The position numbers and the translations under genes are program-made. Shown piece by piece: positions 1-5,613 of a DNA stretch of 6,551 nucleotides. Source of the DNA: Candidatus Aminicenantota bacterium (GTDB lineage Bacteria; Acidobacteriota; Aminicenantia; Aminicenantales; UBA4085); the NCBI GenBank assembly GCA_003154255.1, contig PMCY01000157.1:1-6551 (forward strand). Reading direction: 5' to 3'. The stretch's first letter is position 1. Every line of letters starts with the position of its first letter. The notes under the pieces are model-generated. The model was not told the origin of the DNA, searched no databases, and saw only the letters and a list, made by a program, of their open reading frames with translations.

Positions 1-54
1 CCGGCGTTTCTCGCTCTGATTATATCCAGCCAGGGTTATTAACGTGAAATAATA

Positions 55-84
55 TTGACACCCGGGACGGATTTTTTTTAGAAT
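55..84 (+). promoter_or_regulatory. Sigma70-type promoter of the left-end cassette
   Basis: A perfect -35 box TTGACA (55-60) and a 5-of-6 -10 box TAGAAT (79-84) are separated by 18 bases, which predicts transcription starting near 91 and running into the small genes at 131-646. A short weak hairpin (CTCG/CGAG, 90-101) followed a few bases later by seven T residues (108-114) lies in the predicted leader. It could cause pausing, but the four-pair stem is too short to call a terminator. Confidence 0.6.
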
Positions 85-130
85 GCAGGCTCGGGGGCGA
101 GAGAATATTTTTTTATCCGGTGGGAGCCTC

Positions 131-169
131 ATGAAATTGCGAAAGAACCTCGGGACCGCCGGCGTATGA
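131..169 (+). CDS. Possible 12-codon leader peptide ORF
   Basis: A 12-residue ORF (MKLRKNLGTAGV) begins at ATG 131 and ends at TGA 167-169. It is preceded by a plausible ribosome binding site, GGTGGGAG (119-126), four bases before the ATG, and lies about 40 bases after the predicted transcription start. Its stop overlaps the start of the next ORF as ATGA (166-169). The downstream ATG 166 has no Shine-Dalgarno site of its own, so translation of the leader could deliver ribosomes to it. Alternatively this is the true N-terminus of the next gene, separated from it by a frame error. The peptide has no run of identical codons that would suggest classical amino-acid attenuation. A chance ORF remains possible. 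Confidence 0.3.
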   Translation: MKLRKNLGTAGV

Positions 170-486
170 CTGCCATGATCTGGCGGTCCTGTCTCAATCA
201 TAACGGATCCCTTTGTCGTCCTGAAGTGCGATGGTGCGAGTTCTTCCCCGATCCGCCGACGCCGGTCAAATCTGCTTTCGACGCCCTGGAAGAGTTTTGT
301 CGGACCTGCCCGAACGCCGTTCCCATCATCCACGACGACCGCTGCCCTTATTGCGCGGGGAGCGGCATGCGCTGGGGGTCGCCCAAGAGCGTCCTGACCT
401 CACGGCCCGAACCGGACTATTTATACCATTATGTTTGCCAGCATTGCGGGAAGGACGCTTTTTCCAAGGAATTGGTCATCCCATGA
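166..486 (+). CDS. Cysteine-rich zinc-ribbon-like small protein, unknown function
   Basis: A 106-residue protein not assignable to a named family. It has nine cysteines (residues 9, 17, 24, 45, 48, 60, 63, 91, 94), including three CxxC pairs: CRTC (45-48), CPYC (60-63) and CQHC (91-94). The last two, 27 residues apart, have the layout of a zinc ribbon. CPYCAGSG (60-67) also matches the CxxCxGxG unit of DnaJ-type zinc fingers, but only one copy is present. There is no signal peptide or membrane segment, so a cytoplasmic metal-binding protein is inferred. Codons favour G/C at the third position as in the larger genes, which supports real coding. The start at 166 is the first ATG in frame and overlaps the leader stop; no Shine-Dalgarno is visible, so other starts (ATG 175, GTG 226) are possible. 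Its stop again overlaps an ATG (483). Confidence 0.55.
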   Translation: MTAMIWRSCLNHNGSLCRPEVRWCEFFPDPPTPVKSAFDALEEFCRTCPNAVPIIHDDRCPYCAGSGMRWGSPKSVLTSRPEPDYLYHYVCQHCGKDAFSKELVIP

Positions 487-646
487 GAACGAGGCCAACA
501 GGAATATCCCGGTTGATCTGCGGGGCGCGGACCTGAAAGGACGCGACTTAGGCGGCGCGGTTTTGGATGGCGCGGATCTCCGGGAAGCCGACCTCGCCGC
601 TCCAACCCGGCAACCCGCCGCCGCGGACGCAATTCCGCTGCTTTGA
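483..646 (+). pseudogene. Frame-broken pentapeptide-repeat protein fragment
   Basis: Bases 512-601 encode six clean consecutive pentapeptide repeats: VDLRG, ADLKG, RDLGG, AVLDG, ADLRE, ADLAA. The fold is known as a right-handed quadrilateral beta helix. The frame carrying them (stop TGA 644-646) has no convincing start: its only upstream ATG, at 431, lies inside the preceding gene. The natural start is ATG 483, overlapping the upstream TGA as ATGA, but that frame reaches TGA at 534-536 after 17 residues. Adding one base shortly after ATG 483 would join the start to the repeats. After the repeats the sequence turns into a short non-repeat tail (APTRQPAAADAIPLL), while the frame ending at 683 has a plausible alternative tail (FEDQRNPPREEEI), so a second frame lesion is possible. 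Six repeats is short for the family. Decayed gene, assembly indel and recoding are all possible; function is unknown. Confidence 0.5.
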
Positions 647-704
647 GGACCAGCGCAATCCGCCCCGCGAGGAAGAAATCTGAGCGGTCGGCGGCCGGTT
701 CCGG

Positions 705-745
705 GACCCGATGCCAGGCCGGGTCGGGCGGCGGACCGTCCGCCG
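705..745. other. Two GC-rich hairpins between convergent genes
   Basis: Two inverted repeats lie between the left-end cassette and the convergent HD-GYP gene: GACCCG/CGGGTC with a 9-base loop (705-725), and CGGCGGA/TCCGCCG with a 3-base loop (729-745). The second is strong and begins 14 bases beyond the HD-GYP stop. Neither is followed by a T tract on either strand, so they are not canonical intrinsic terminators. They could act as mRNA 3' end stabilisers or factor-dependent termination sites. The rest of 684-758 shows nothing recognisable. Confidence 0.3.
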
Positions 746-758
746 GAAATGATGGACG

Positions 759-2369
759 TCATTCGAATTTAAAGCCCTTCTCCCGGAACAGCTTGAGGCA
801 GGCGTCGACGACGACCGGGTCATAAATCAGCCCCCGGCCGATTTGGATTTCCTCAATGGCCTTCTCCACGCCCAGGGCCGGGCGATAGGGGCGGTGCGAG
901 GAAATAGCTTCGACGACATCGGCCACCATCAGGATGCGGGCTTCGATCATGATCTCTTCGCCCCGCAGCCCTCTGGGGTAGCCGCTGCCGTCCAGGCGCT
1001 CGTGGTGTTGAAGGATCATTTGGGCGATCGGCCAGGGGAATTCGATGTCCTTGATGAGATCGTGGCCGATCTGGGAATGGGTCTTCACGAGGAGGAATTC
1101 GATGTCCGTCAGCTTGCGCGGCTTGGTCAGGATCTCCGTGGGGATGCTGATCTTACCCAGGTCGTGGATGACCCCGGCCATGCGCAGGCCGTCAATCTGA
1201 TCCGCCGGGAGCTTCATCTCCGTGGCGATCGTCCAGGCCAGGTTGGCCACCCGGCGCTGGTGGCCGGACGTATAGGGGTCGCGGGCCTCGACGGTCATGA
1301 CCATGACGTCGATGATGGTGCCGGTCGCCTTGCGCAAACGCTCCAGGCTCTGGGTCAAGGTCGCTTCGGCCTTCTTGCGGACGCTGATGTCTTCGATCGT
1401 GCCTTCGTAGGAGACGAGCGCGCCCCCGGCGTCCCGCACGGTCCGGGCGTTGACCGCGGCCCAAAAATCCTCGCTGTCCCGGCGCGCTAGACGGACCTCG
1501 AAGTCGGCCAGGTGGTCGCGGATGTCGAGCTGGCGCTTGAATTCTTCGGCCCGGCCGGAGTCGGCGAACATCGCTCCGATAAGGGCCGGTCCGGGCGTGG
1601 TCAACTCCTCGGCGGTGTTGCAGCCGAACAGTCGGGCCAGGGCCGTGTTGACCGTGATGAACCGGCCGTCGGGCGCGCATTGAAAGATGCCGACCAGAGC
1701 ATGATTGACGATGTCGGCATAGCGCCGGCGGGTCTCGCGCAAGTCTTCCTCGGCCTGCGTCCGGGCGGAGATGTCGCGCAGGAGAAGGACCACCCCGCCG
1801 CTCTCGGTCATTTCGCCGCTGATGATCTCCAGGGGCAGGGCCCGGCCGTCTTTGCGTTTGCCCGAGGCGATGCCGACGTGGTAGCCCTCTTTTTCCAGGA
1901 CATCATAGATTTCGTGGTACTGATTGGGGTAGGAACGCCGGTCGGAATACAAGAGATCAGTCTTGCGGCCCAGGATTTCCGCCTCTTCGTAGCCGAACAT
2001 CCTCTTGATCGAGGGATTGCACATTTGGATGATACGGTCCCGGTTCACGACCATGAGCGTATCGGGTGATATGCTGGAAATGATCGCTTCGAGCTCCTGC
2101 TCCCGGCGATAAGCCGTGCGCCATCGCCGGTAGGTGACGAGCAGGAGGCCCATGAGGTAGAGGAAGATGAATTCCGTGGCGTACTCGACGACATCCGGGG
2201 GGACGAAGCCAAGCACGATCAGGCCGAGCGCGCTGCTGAGGCGGAGGGAGACACTGAGCAGGGCGAATCCCAGGCAGATGATCGTCACCGCCAGAATGTC
2301 GCGATACTCCCTGCGCTTGGGGCCGCTCAGGGGAGCGAATTTGCGCGTATATCCGGATTTTCTCGTCAT
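759..2369 (-). CDS. Membrane-anchored PAS-PAS-HD-GYP cyclic di-GMP phosphodiesterase
   Basis: A 536-residue inner-membrane signalling protein predicted to hydrolyse the second messenger cyclic di-GMP. Two hydrophobic segments (about 25-55 and 60-80) form a hairpin anchor with a short periplasmic turn. Two PAS sensor domains follow, about 92-202 and 212-333, each ending in the usual linker (LLRDIS, IEDISVRKKAE). The HD-GYP domain occupies about 345-530 and keeps its signature residues: H370, H402-D403 with K406, H431, H455-H456-E457, D460 and the GSGYP loop (461-465), and D484. It is therefore predicted to be catalytically active. There is no GGDEF domain, receiver domain or haem-binding motif that would reveal the input signal. 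ATG 2369 is the only reasonable start; a purine-rich AAAGGAAG lies about 17 bases upstream, too far for a normal Shine-Dalgarno. It is transcribed alone, divergently from ssrA and convergent with the left-end cassette. Confidence 0.95.
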   Translation of the reverse strand: MTRKSGYTRKFAPLSGPKRREYRDILAVTIICLGFALLSVSLRLSSALGLIVLGFVPPDVVEYATEFIFLYLMGLLLVTYRRWRTAYRREQELEAIISSISPDTLMVVNRDRIIQMCNPSIKRMFGYEEAEILGRKTDLLYSDRRSYPNQYHEIYDVLEKEGYHVGIASGKRKDGRALPLEIISGEMTESGGVVLLLRDISARTQAEEDLRETRRRYADIVNHALVGIFQCAPDGRFITVNTALARLFGCNTAEELTTPGPALIGAMFADSGRAEEFKRQLDIRDHLADFEVRLARRDSEDFWAAVNARTVRDAGGALVSYEGTIEDISVRKKAEATLTQSLERLRKATGTIIDVMVMTVEARDPYTSGHQRRVANLAWTIATEMKLPADQIDGLRMAGVIHDLGKISIPTEILTKPRKLTDIEFLLVKTHSQIGHDLIKDIEFPWPIAQMILQHHERLDGSGYPRGLRGEEIMIEARILMVADVVEAISSHRPYRPALGVEKAIEEIQIGRGLIYDPVVVDACLKLFREKGFKFE

Positions 2370-2414
2370 CGCCTGGATTGATAAGCTTCCTTTGCCCTTT
2401 CTCCCGTGTTCAGA

Positions 2415-2442
2415 ATATTAACATAATTTTTTTTTCCAGCAA
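2415..2442 (-). promoter_or_regulatory. Candidate promoter of the HD-GYP gene
   Basis: On the minus strand TTGCTG (2442-2437) and TAATAT (2420-2415) are 16 bases apart, within the most AT-rich part of the intergenic region, which includes a nine-A run. The matches are only about 3/6 and 4/6 to consensus. The position, about 45 bases upstream of ATG 2369, is sensible, but the call is weak. Confidence 0.25.
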
Positions 2443-2472
2443 ACTCTCTTGCTCCGGAGGGACCGGGCGCAT

Positions 2473-2501
2473 TTGACATGATGACCGTGGGTCTCTATAA
2501 T
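2473..2501 (+). promoter_or_regulatory. Perfect-consensus sigma70 promoter of ssrA
   Basis: TTGACA (2473-2478) and TATAAT (2496-2501) are separated by exactly 17 bases, so both hexamers and the spacing match the ideal sigma70 promoter. Transcription should begin near 2508, giving a short 5' leader that must be removed to reach the mature tmRNA 5' end at 2522 (RNase P does this in known bacteria). It is probably also the main promoter for the amidase-GerMN-der genes, as I find no other good promoter before them. Confidence 0.88.
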
Positions 2502-2521
2502 TGCTCCCGTCGACCTTCGCT

Positions 2522-2865
2522 GGGGGCGATTGGGTTCGACGGAGATAGTGAAGCGGAAGCCGCATGTCGAGATCCCATCTCTCTCGTAAAACGGTGGACC
2601 CAAGAAGTGCACAACCACTTCCACTCGCTGCTTAATTAAGCATGCCGTCTTTCCGGCCCTCTCCTGCGGGGCTTGAGAGACGCCGACCAGCAGGATAGCG
2701 AACCGGGTCGGCCCTGAGCCCGGCGAGCGAAACAACTTCGGGGATGGCCGAGCGGACCTTTCCTCTTCAGGCGCCGCGAAGCGAGTAGTAAGGAAGAGGA
2801 TAAGCATGTAGAAGCTTCTTGCGGAATGTCTTCGGACGCGGGTTCGATTCCCGCCGCCTCCACCA
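2522..2865 (+). ncRNA. ssrA: Transfer-messenger RNA (tmRNA)
   Basis: A one-piece tmRNA of 344 bases, which with SmpB rescues stalled ribosomes and tags their products for proteolysis. The tRNA-like part is explicit: acceptor stem GGGGGCG (2522-2528) pairs with CGCCTCC (2855-2861, one G-U), followed by A and an encoded CCA (2863-2865). The T arm is GCGGG/CCCGC (2838-2842, 2850-2854) around loop TTCGATT. Part of helix P2 is CCGCA (2560-2564) with TGCGG (2820-2824). Pseudoknot 1 forms from CGAGA/TCTCG (2568-2572, 2582-2586) and CCATC/GGTGG (2575-2579, 2593-2597). Likely later pseudoknot stems are CTCTC/GAGAG with CTGC/GCAG (2659-2693), CCGGG/CCCGG with TCGGCC/GGCCGA (2703-2751), and TCCTCTTC/GAAGAGGA (2761-2800). 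The length resembles the E. coli RNA. The amidase gene begins four bases after the CCA. Confidence 0.97.
2609..2635 (+). other. tmRNA tag-peptide reading frame (AQPLPLAA)
   Basis: The resume codon is placed at GCA 2609-2611, which is nucleotide 88 of the RNA and 11 bases after pseudoknot 1, essentially as in E. coli (nucleotide 90, same spacing). An A is kept four bases before it. The frame reads Ala-Gln-Pro-Leu-Pro-Leu-Ala-Ala and stops at TAA 2633-2635. The Leu-Ala-Ala end is the usual degron recognised by ClpXP-type proteases. Eight residues is near the short end of known tags (E. coli has ten), and two prolines are unusual. The neighbouring frame ends SLLN and lacks an Ala-Ala terminus, so it was not chosen. 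Confidence 0.85.
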
Positions 2866-2869
2866 GATC

Positions 2870-3649
2870 ATGATGCCGCATGTTCGATATCGGGGTTCCT
2901 GGGCCGCGGCCCTCCTGCTGGCCGCGGTCTGCCTGGCCGCGGTCCTCCCGGCGGCCGCGGGGGATCAGCGCACCATCGTCCTCGATCCCGGCCACGGCGG
3001 CCTGGACGTCGGGGCCAAGGGCAAATTCGGCAGCCTGGAAAAGGACATCGACCTGGCCATCAGCAAAAAAGTGAAGGCCCTCATCGAGCAGAGCCAGGCC
3101 TACCGGGTGGTCCTGACCCGGGACAAGGACGTCAACCCCTCCCTAGAAAACCGGGCCGCCATTGCCAACAACAACGATGCGCTCGTCTTCCTCAGCATTC
3201 ACGTAAACGGCTCCTTCCGCAAAAAGGCCCAGGGCTCGGAAACGTTTTTCATGAGCCTCAACGCCACCGACGAGGAATCCCGACGATTGGCCTACCAGGA
3301 AAACCGCGAGCAGGCCCTGGACAAGAGCATCGCCGGCGCGGACAAAGACGACATCAAGATGATCCTCTGGGACATGGCCCAATCGGCCTATATCAAGCAG
3401 AGCAGTCAACTGGCCGAGCTCATCCAGGCCCAGCTCAACTCCCTCCTGGGGACGGCGAACCGGGGCATCAAGCAGGCCGACTTCGTCGTCCTGCGCGGCG
3501 TGGCCTGCCCGGCCGTGCTCGTCGAGGCGGCCTTCATCTCCAACCCCGAGGAGGAGCAGAAGCTGGTCGACGAAGCTTTTCAGGACAACGTCGCCCAGGC
3601 CGTCTATACCGGATTGATGCGTTTCCTGGCGGCCTACGGAAAGAACTGA
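2870..3649 (+). CDS. Exported N-acetylmuramoyl-L-alanine amidase (Amidase_3)
   Basis: A 259-residue zinc hydrolase predicted to cut the bond between N-acetylmuramic acid and L-alanine of peptidoglycan in the periplasm. Residues 1-30 form a Sec signal peptide: basic start (HVRYR), hydrophobic core LLLAAVCLAAVL, and an AAA cleavage site before GDQ. There is no proper lipobox. The catalytic domain (about 34-255) shows the family motifs: H42 in DPGHGG, E57 in SLEKD, H111 in SIHVN as zinc ligands, and the catalytic E219 in LVEAAFISN. No SPOR, LysM, AMIN or SH3 domain is attached, so it is a minimal catalytic form. ATG 2870 or the adjacent ATG 2873 is the start; the in-frame ATG 2819 lies inside the tmRNA and would spoil the signal peptide. 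No Shine-Dalgarno precedes the start, which is four bases from the tmRNA end. GerMN follows after 7 bases. Confidence 0.95.
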   Translation: MMPHVRYRGSWAAALLLAAVCLAAVLPAAAGDQRTIVLDPGHGGLDVGAKGKFGSLEKDIDLAISKKVKALIEQSQAYRVVLTRDKDVNPSLENRAAIANNNDALVFLSIHVNGSFRKKAQGSETFFMSLNATDEESRRLAYQENREQALDKSIAGADKDDIKMILWDMAQSAYIKQSSQLAELIQAQLNSLLGTANRGIKQADFVVLRGVACPAVLVEAAFISNPEEEQKLVDEAFQDNVAQAVYTGLMRFLAAYGKN

Positions 3650-3656
3650 ACCGGCC

Positions 3657-4238
3657 ATGAAGAAGCCCCGTCCGATCCTGTTCGCTTTGCTTTTGGCCGT
3701 CCTGGCCGTCCTGGTCTTCTGGTTCATCCGGGGCTTCGCCCCGGAGCGCATCGCCGGGCCTGGCGAAGCGCCTTCGCCCGCCGCATCTCCGGAGGCGCCC
3801 GTCTCCAAGGAGACGATGAAGGCCACGCTTTTCTTCCTGCGCGATGATGACGGAATGTTCATCGCCGAGACGCGGGACGTTCCCTCGACCGGTTCCGTGA
3901 CCGCCGACGCGGAGGCGGTCCTGGCCGAGTTGATTAAGGGCCCGACCGGCGGACTGGTTTCGGCTCTTCCGCCCGAAACCAAGCTCCGCCAGGTCTTCCT
4001 GACCAAGGATGGCATCGCCTACGCGGATTTCACCAAGGACCTGACGGCCGCCCATCCGTCCGGCTCGGACGCCGAGACGGCCACGGTCTATGCCATCGTC
4101 GACACCCTGGCTTTCAATTTCAAGGCCATCAAGAAAGTCTTCATCCTCGTCGACGGCGAGGAGCGGGAGACGCTCAACGGCCACCTCACTTTAAACCGGG
4201 CCTTTCTCCCCGATTTCACCCTCATCGCCAAGAGCTGA
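3657..4238 (+). CDS. Membrane-anchored GerMN-domain protein
   Basis: A 193-residue protein with one N-terminal hydrophobic segment (about 7-24, after KKPRP) acting as an anchor or uncleaved signal. A Pro/Ala-rich linker (about 28-50) and one GerMN (Germane) domain (about 55-190) follow, lying outside the cytoplasmic membrane. Family hallmarks are the VLAELIKGPTGG segment with downstream ALPPETKL, the strand IAYADFTKDL, the VYAIVDTLAF helix, and the closing VFILVDGEE...LNGH. The domain was named from Bacillus GerM, which is linked to sporulation and germination, and its biochemical role is not established. Non-spore-formers also carry it, so spore function should not be assumed. It sits 7 bases after the amidase and 25 bases before der, which suggests co-transcription and a shared cell-envelope role with the amidase, such as binding or regulating it. 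No strong Shine-Dalgarno is visible at ATG 3657. Confidence 0.9.
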   Translation: MKKPRPILFALLLAVLAVLVFWFIRGFAPERIAGPGEAPSPAASPEAPVSKETMKATLFFLRDDDGMFIAETRDVPSTGSVTADAEAVLAELIKGPTGGLVSALPPETKLRQVFLTKDGIAYADFTKDLTAAHPSGSDAETATVYAIVDTLAFNFKAIKKVFILVDGEERETLNGHLTLNRAFLPDFTLIAKS

Positions 4239-4263
4239 AACGCCTCAGGTCCCCCTTAATCCC

Positions 4264-5589
4264 ATGGCCCGCCATCCCCTCGTCGCCATCGTCGGTTTTC
4301 CCAACGTCGGGAAATCAACCCTTTTCAACCGGCTGGTCCGCCAGAAGAAGGCCCTCGTCCATTCCCTGCCCGGAATGACCCGCGACCGGGTGGCGGCCAC
4401 GGCCGAGATCGACGGCCGGCGCGTGGAGTTCATGGACACCGGCGGTTTGATCGACGTCCAGGACAAGGCCGAGCCGCTGGCGGTCCGGGTCCACGAGATG
4501 GCCTGGGACGGCGCCCGGCGCGCCGATGTGATCCTGCTCGTCCTGGACGGCATCCGCGGCCTCCTGCCCGCGGAAAAGGATCTCTACAACGAGCTCAAGA
4601 AGCTGAACAAGCCGCTCCTGGTCGCGGTCAACAAGATCGATTCGGAATGGAAGACGCCGGAACAGACGGATTTCTATTCTCTGGGCGAGAAGCGGCTCCT
4701 CTTTGTCTCCGCCGAACATAAACTCAACATCGGAGCCCTGGAGGAGGCCGTCGCCGAGGCGCTTCCGGCGCCCGGACCGGAAGCCGCGGAGGACGAGGTC
4801 CGCCCCCTGCGCATCGCCATCACCGGCCGGGTCAATGTCGGCAAATCGTCGCTGGCCAACCGGCTTTGCGGCGAGGAGCGCTTCATCGTCTCGGAGCTTC
4901 CGGGGACGACGCGCGACAGCACGGATATCCTGATCCGCCGCGGCACGAAAGCCTACCGCCTCATCGACACGGCCGGCATCCGCAAGCTGGCCAAGGCGGC
5001 CGACGAGCGCGAGAGCGCCGGCATCATCAAGACCCGCAAGAACATCGACCAGGCCGATGTCATCATCCTCGTCCTGGACGCTTTGGAATTCCCCACCCGC
5101 CAGGACACGGCCGTGGCCGCCATCGCCCTGGAGTCGGGCAAGCCCCTGGTCCTGGCCGTCAACAAGTGGGACAAGGTCCGGGAGGGCGCCATCACCCAGA
5201 AAGAGATCGAGGCCATGGTTTTCGAGCGGCTCGATTTCATCGGCTACGCCCCGGTCGTGACCGTCTCCGCGTTGACCGGCAAGAACGTCGTCGGACTTCT
5301 GGACGAGGCCGAGCGCGTCTGGCTGTGCGGCCAGAAGACGGTCGGCACGTCCACCCTCAACAGATTCCTTAAAGAGATCCACGCCACCCACGCCCCGCTG
5401 TCCAAGAGCGGGCGGCGGTTCAAGATCCGGTATATGACCCAGGCCGGGACCCTGCCGCCGACGTTCCGTCTCTTCGGCAACGCGGGCGGCGGCTTCGCCC
5501 CGGCCTACGAGAAGTTTTTCGAACAGCACATGCGGGCCGAATTCGGCTTCGAGGGCAATCCCATCCGGCTGATGCTGCAGTCGTCCTGA
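4264..5589 (+). CDS. der: Ribosome-assembly GTPase Der (EngA)
   Basis: A 441-residue double-GTPase that acts in the cytoplasm in maturation of the 50S ribosomal subunit and is essential in the bacteria studied. G domain 1 shows GFPNVGKS (11-18), T39 in PGMTRDR, DTGG (58-61) and NKID (123-126). G domain 2 shows GRVNVGKS (188-195), PGTTRDS (213-219), DTAG (235-238) and NKWD (300-303). The second P loop has Val where Pro is common, which should not affect nucleotide binding. The C-terminal KH-like domain (about 355-441) includes the NRFLKEI and RFKIRYMTQ segments. An acidic linker (about 169-180) joins the two G domains. The length is typical. It is the last gene of the plus-strand run, followed at once by an intrinsic terminator. 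The Shine-Dalgarno is weak (an AGG about 14 bases before the ATG). Confidence 0.98.
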   Translation: MARHPLVAIVGFPNVGKSTLFNRLVRQKKALVHSLPGMTRDRVAATAEIDGRRVEFMDTGGLIDVQDKAEPLAVRVHEMAWDGARRADVILLVLDGIRGLLPAEKDLYNELKKLNKPLLVAVNKIDSEWKTPEQTDFYSLGEKRLLFVSAEHKLNIGALEEAVAEALPAPGPEAAEDEVRPLRIAITGRVNVGKSSLANRLCGEERFIVSELPGTTRDSTDILIRRGTKAYRLIDTAGIRKLAKAADERESAGIIKTRKNIDQADVIILVLDALEFPTRQDTAVAAIALESGKPLVLAVNKWDKVREGAITQKEIEAMVFERLDFIGYAPVVTVSALTGKNVVGLLDEAERVWLCGQKTVGTSTLNRFLKEIHATHAPLSKSGRRFKIRYMTQAGTLPPTFRLFGNAGGGFAPAYEKFFEQHMRAEFGFEGNPIRLMLQSS

Positions 5590-5613
5590 GCCCGGCGCTC
5601 CCGGCTATTTTTT
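5589..5613 (+). terminator. Intrinsic terminator after der
   Basis: A stem AGCCCGG/CCCGGCT (5589-5595 and 5600-5606, one C-C mismatch) closes a four-base loop (CGCT) and is followed by ATTTTTT (5607-5613). It begins at the last base of the der stop codon. The T tract is the complement of the last two lysine codons and part of the stop of the convergent serine hydrolase gene, so the terminator overlaps that gene's 3' end. No T tract follows the stem on the minus strand, so it should work mainly in the der direction. Confidence 0.68.

Noticed and set aside
1..42. Open frame PAFLALIISSQGY ending at TAA 40-42, possibly the end of an upstream gene
   Set aside because: Thirteen codons at the window edge are too few to show coding; no terminator or supporting feature follows.
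90..114. CTCG/CGAG hairpin followed by a T run, as an attenuator ahead of the leader ORF
   Set aside because: The stem has only four pairs, and six bases separate it from the T run, too weak for a terminator. No competing alternative structure was found.
729..745. Strong hairpin as an intrinsic terminator for the HD-GYP gene
   Set aside because: There is no T tract after the stem on the minus strand, so it is listed only as a hairpin of unknown role.
843..2069. Long plus-strand ORFs (up to 215 residues) opposite the HD-GYP gene
   Set aside because: They are composition-driven shadows of a GC-rich gene with intact catalytic motifs on the other strand; the translations show no domain or motif.
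2819..2869. In-frame ATG at 2819 extending the amidase by 17 residues
   Set aside because: These bases are the tmRNA 3' part (T arm, acceptor and CCA), and the extension would put a charged stretch before a clear signal peptide. The start at 2870 or 2873 gives a normal exported protein.
2418..2995. Minus-strand ORFs over the tmRNA
   Set aside because: The region is explained fully by ssrA secondary structure and its promoter; the translations have no protein-like features.
3657..4238. GerMN protein as evidence of a spore-forming organism
   Set aside because: The domain is also found in non-sporulating bacteria, and no sporulation gene is present in this window.
3143..5529. Long minus-strand ORFs (up to 404 residues) opposite the amidase, GerMN and der
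   Set aside because: They are antisense to well-supported genes, have low-complexity Gly/Arg/Asp-rich translations and no recognisable motif.
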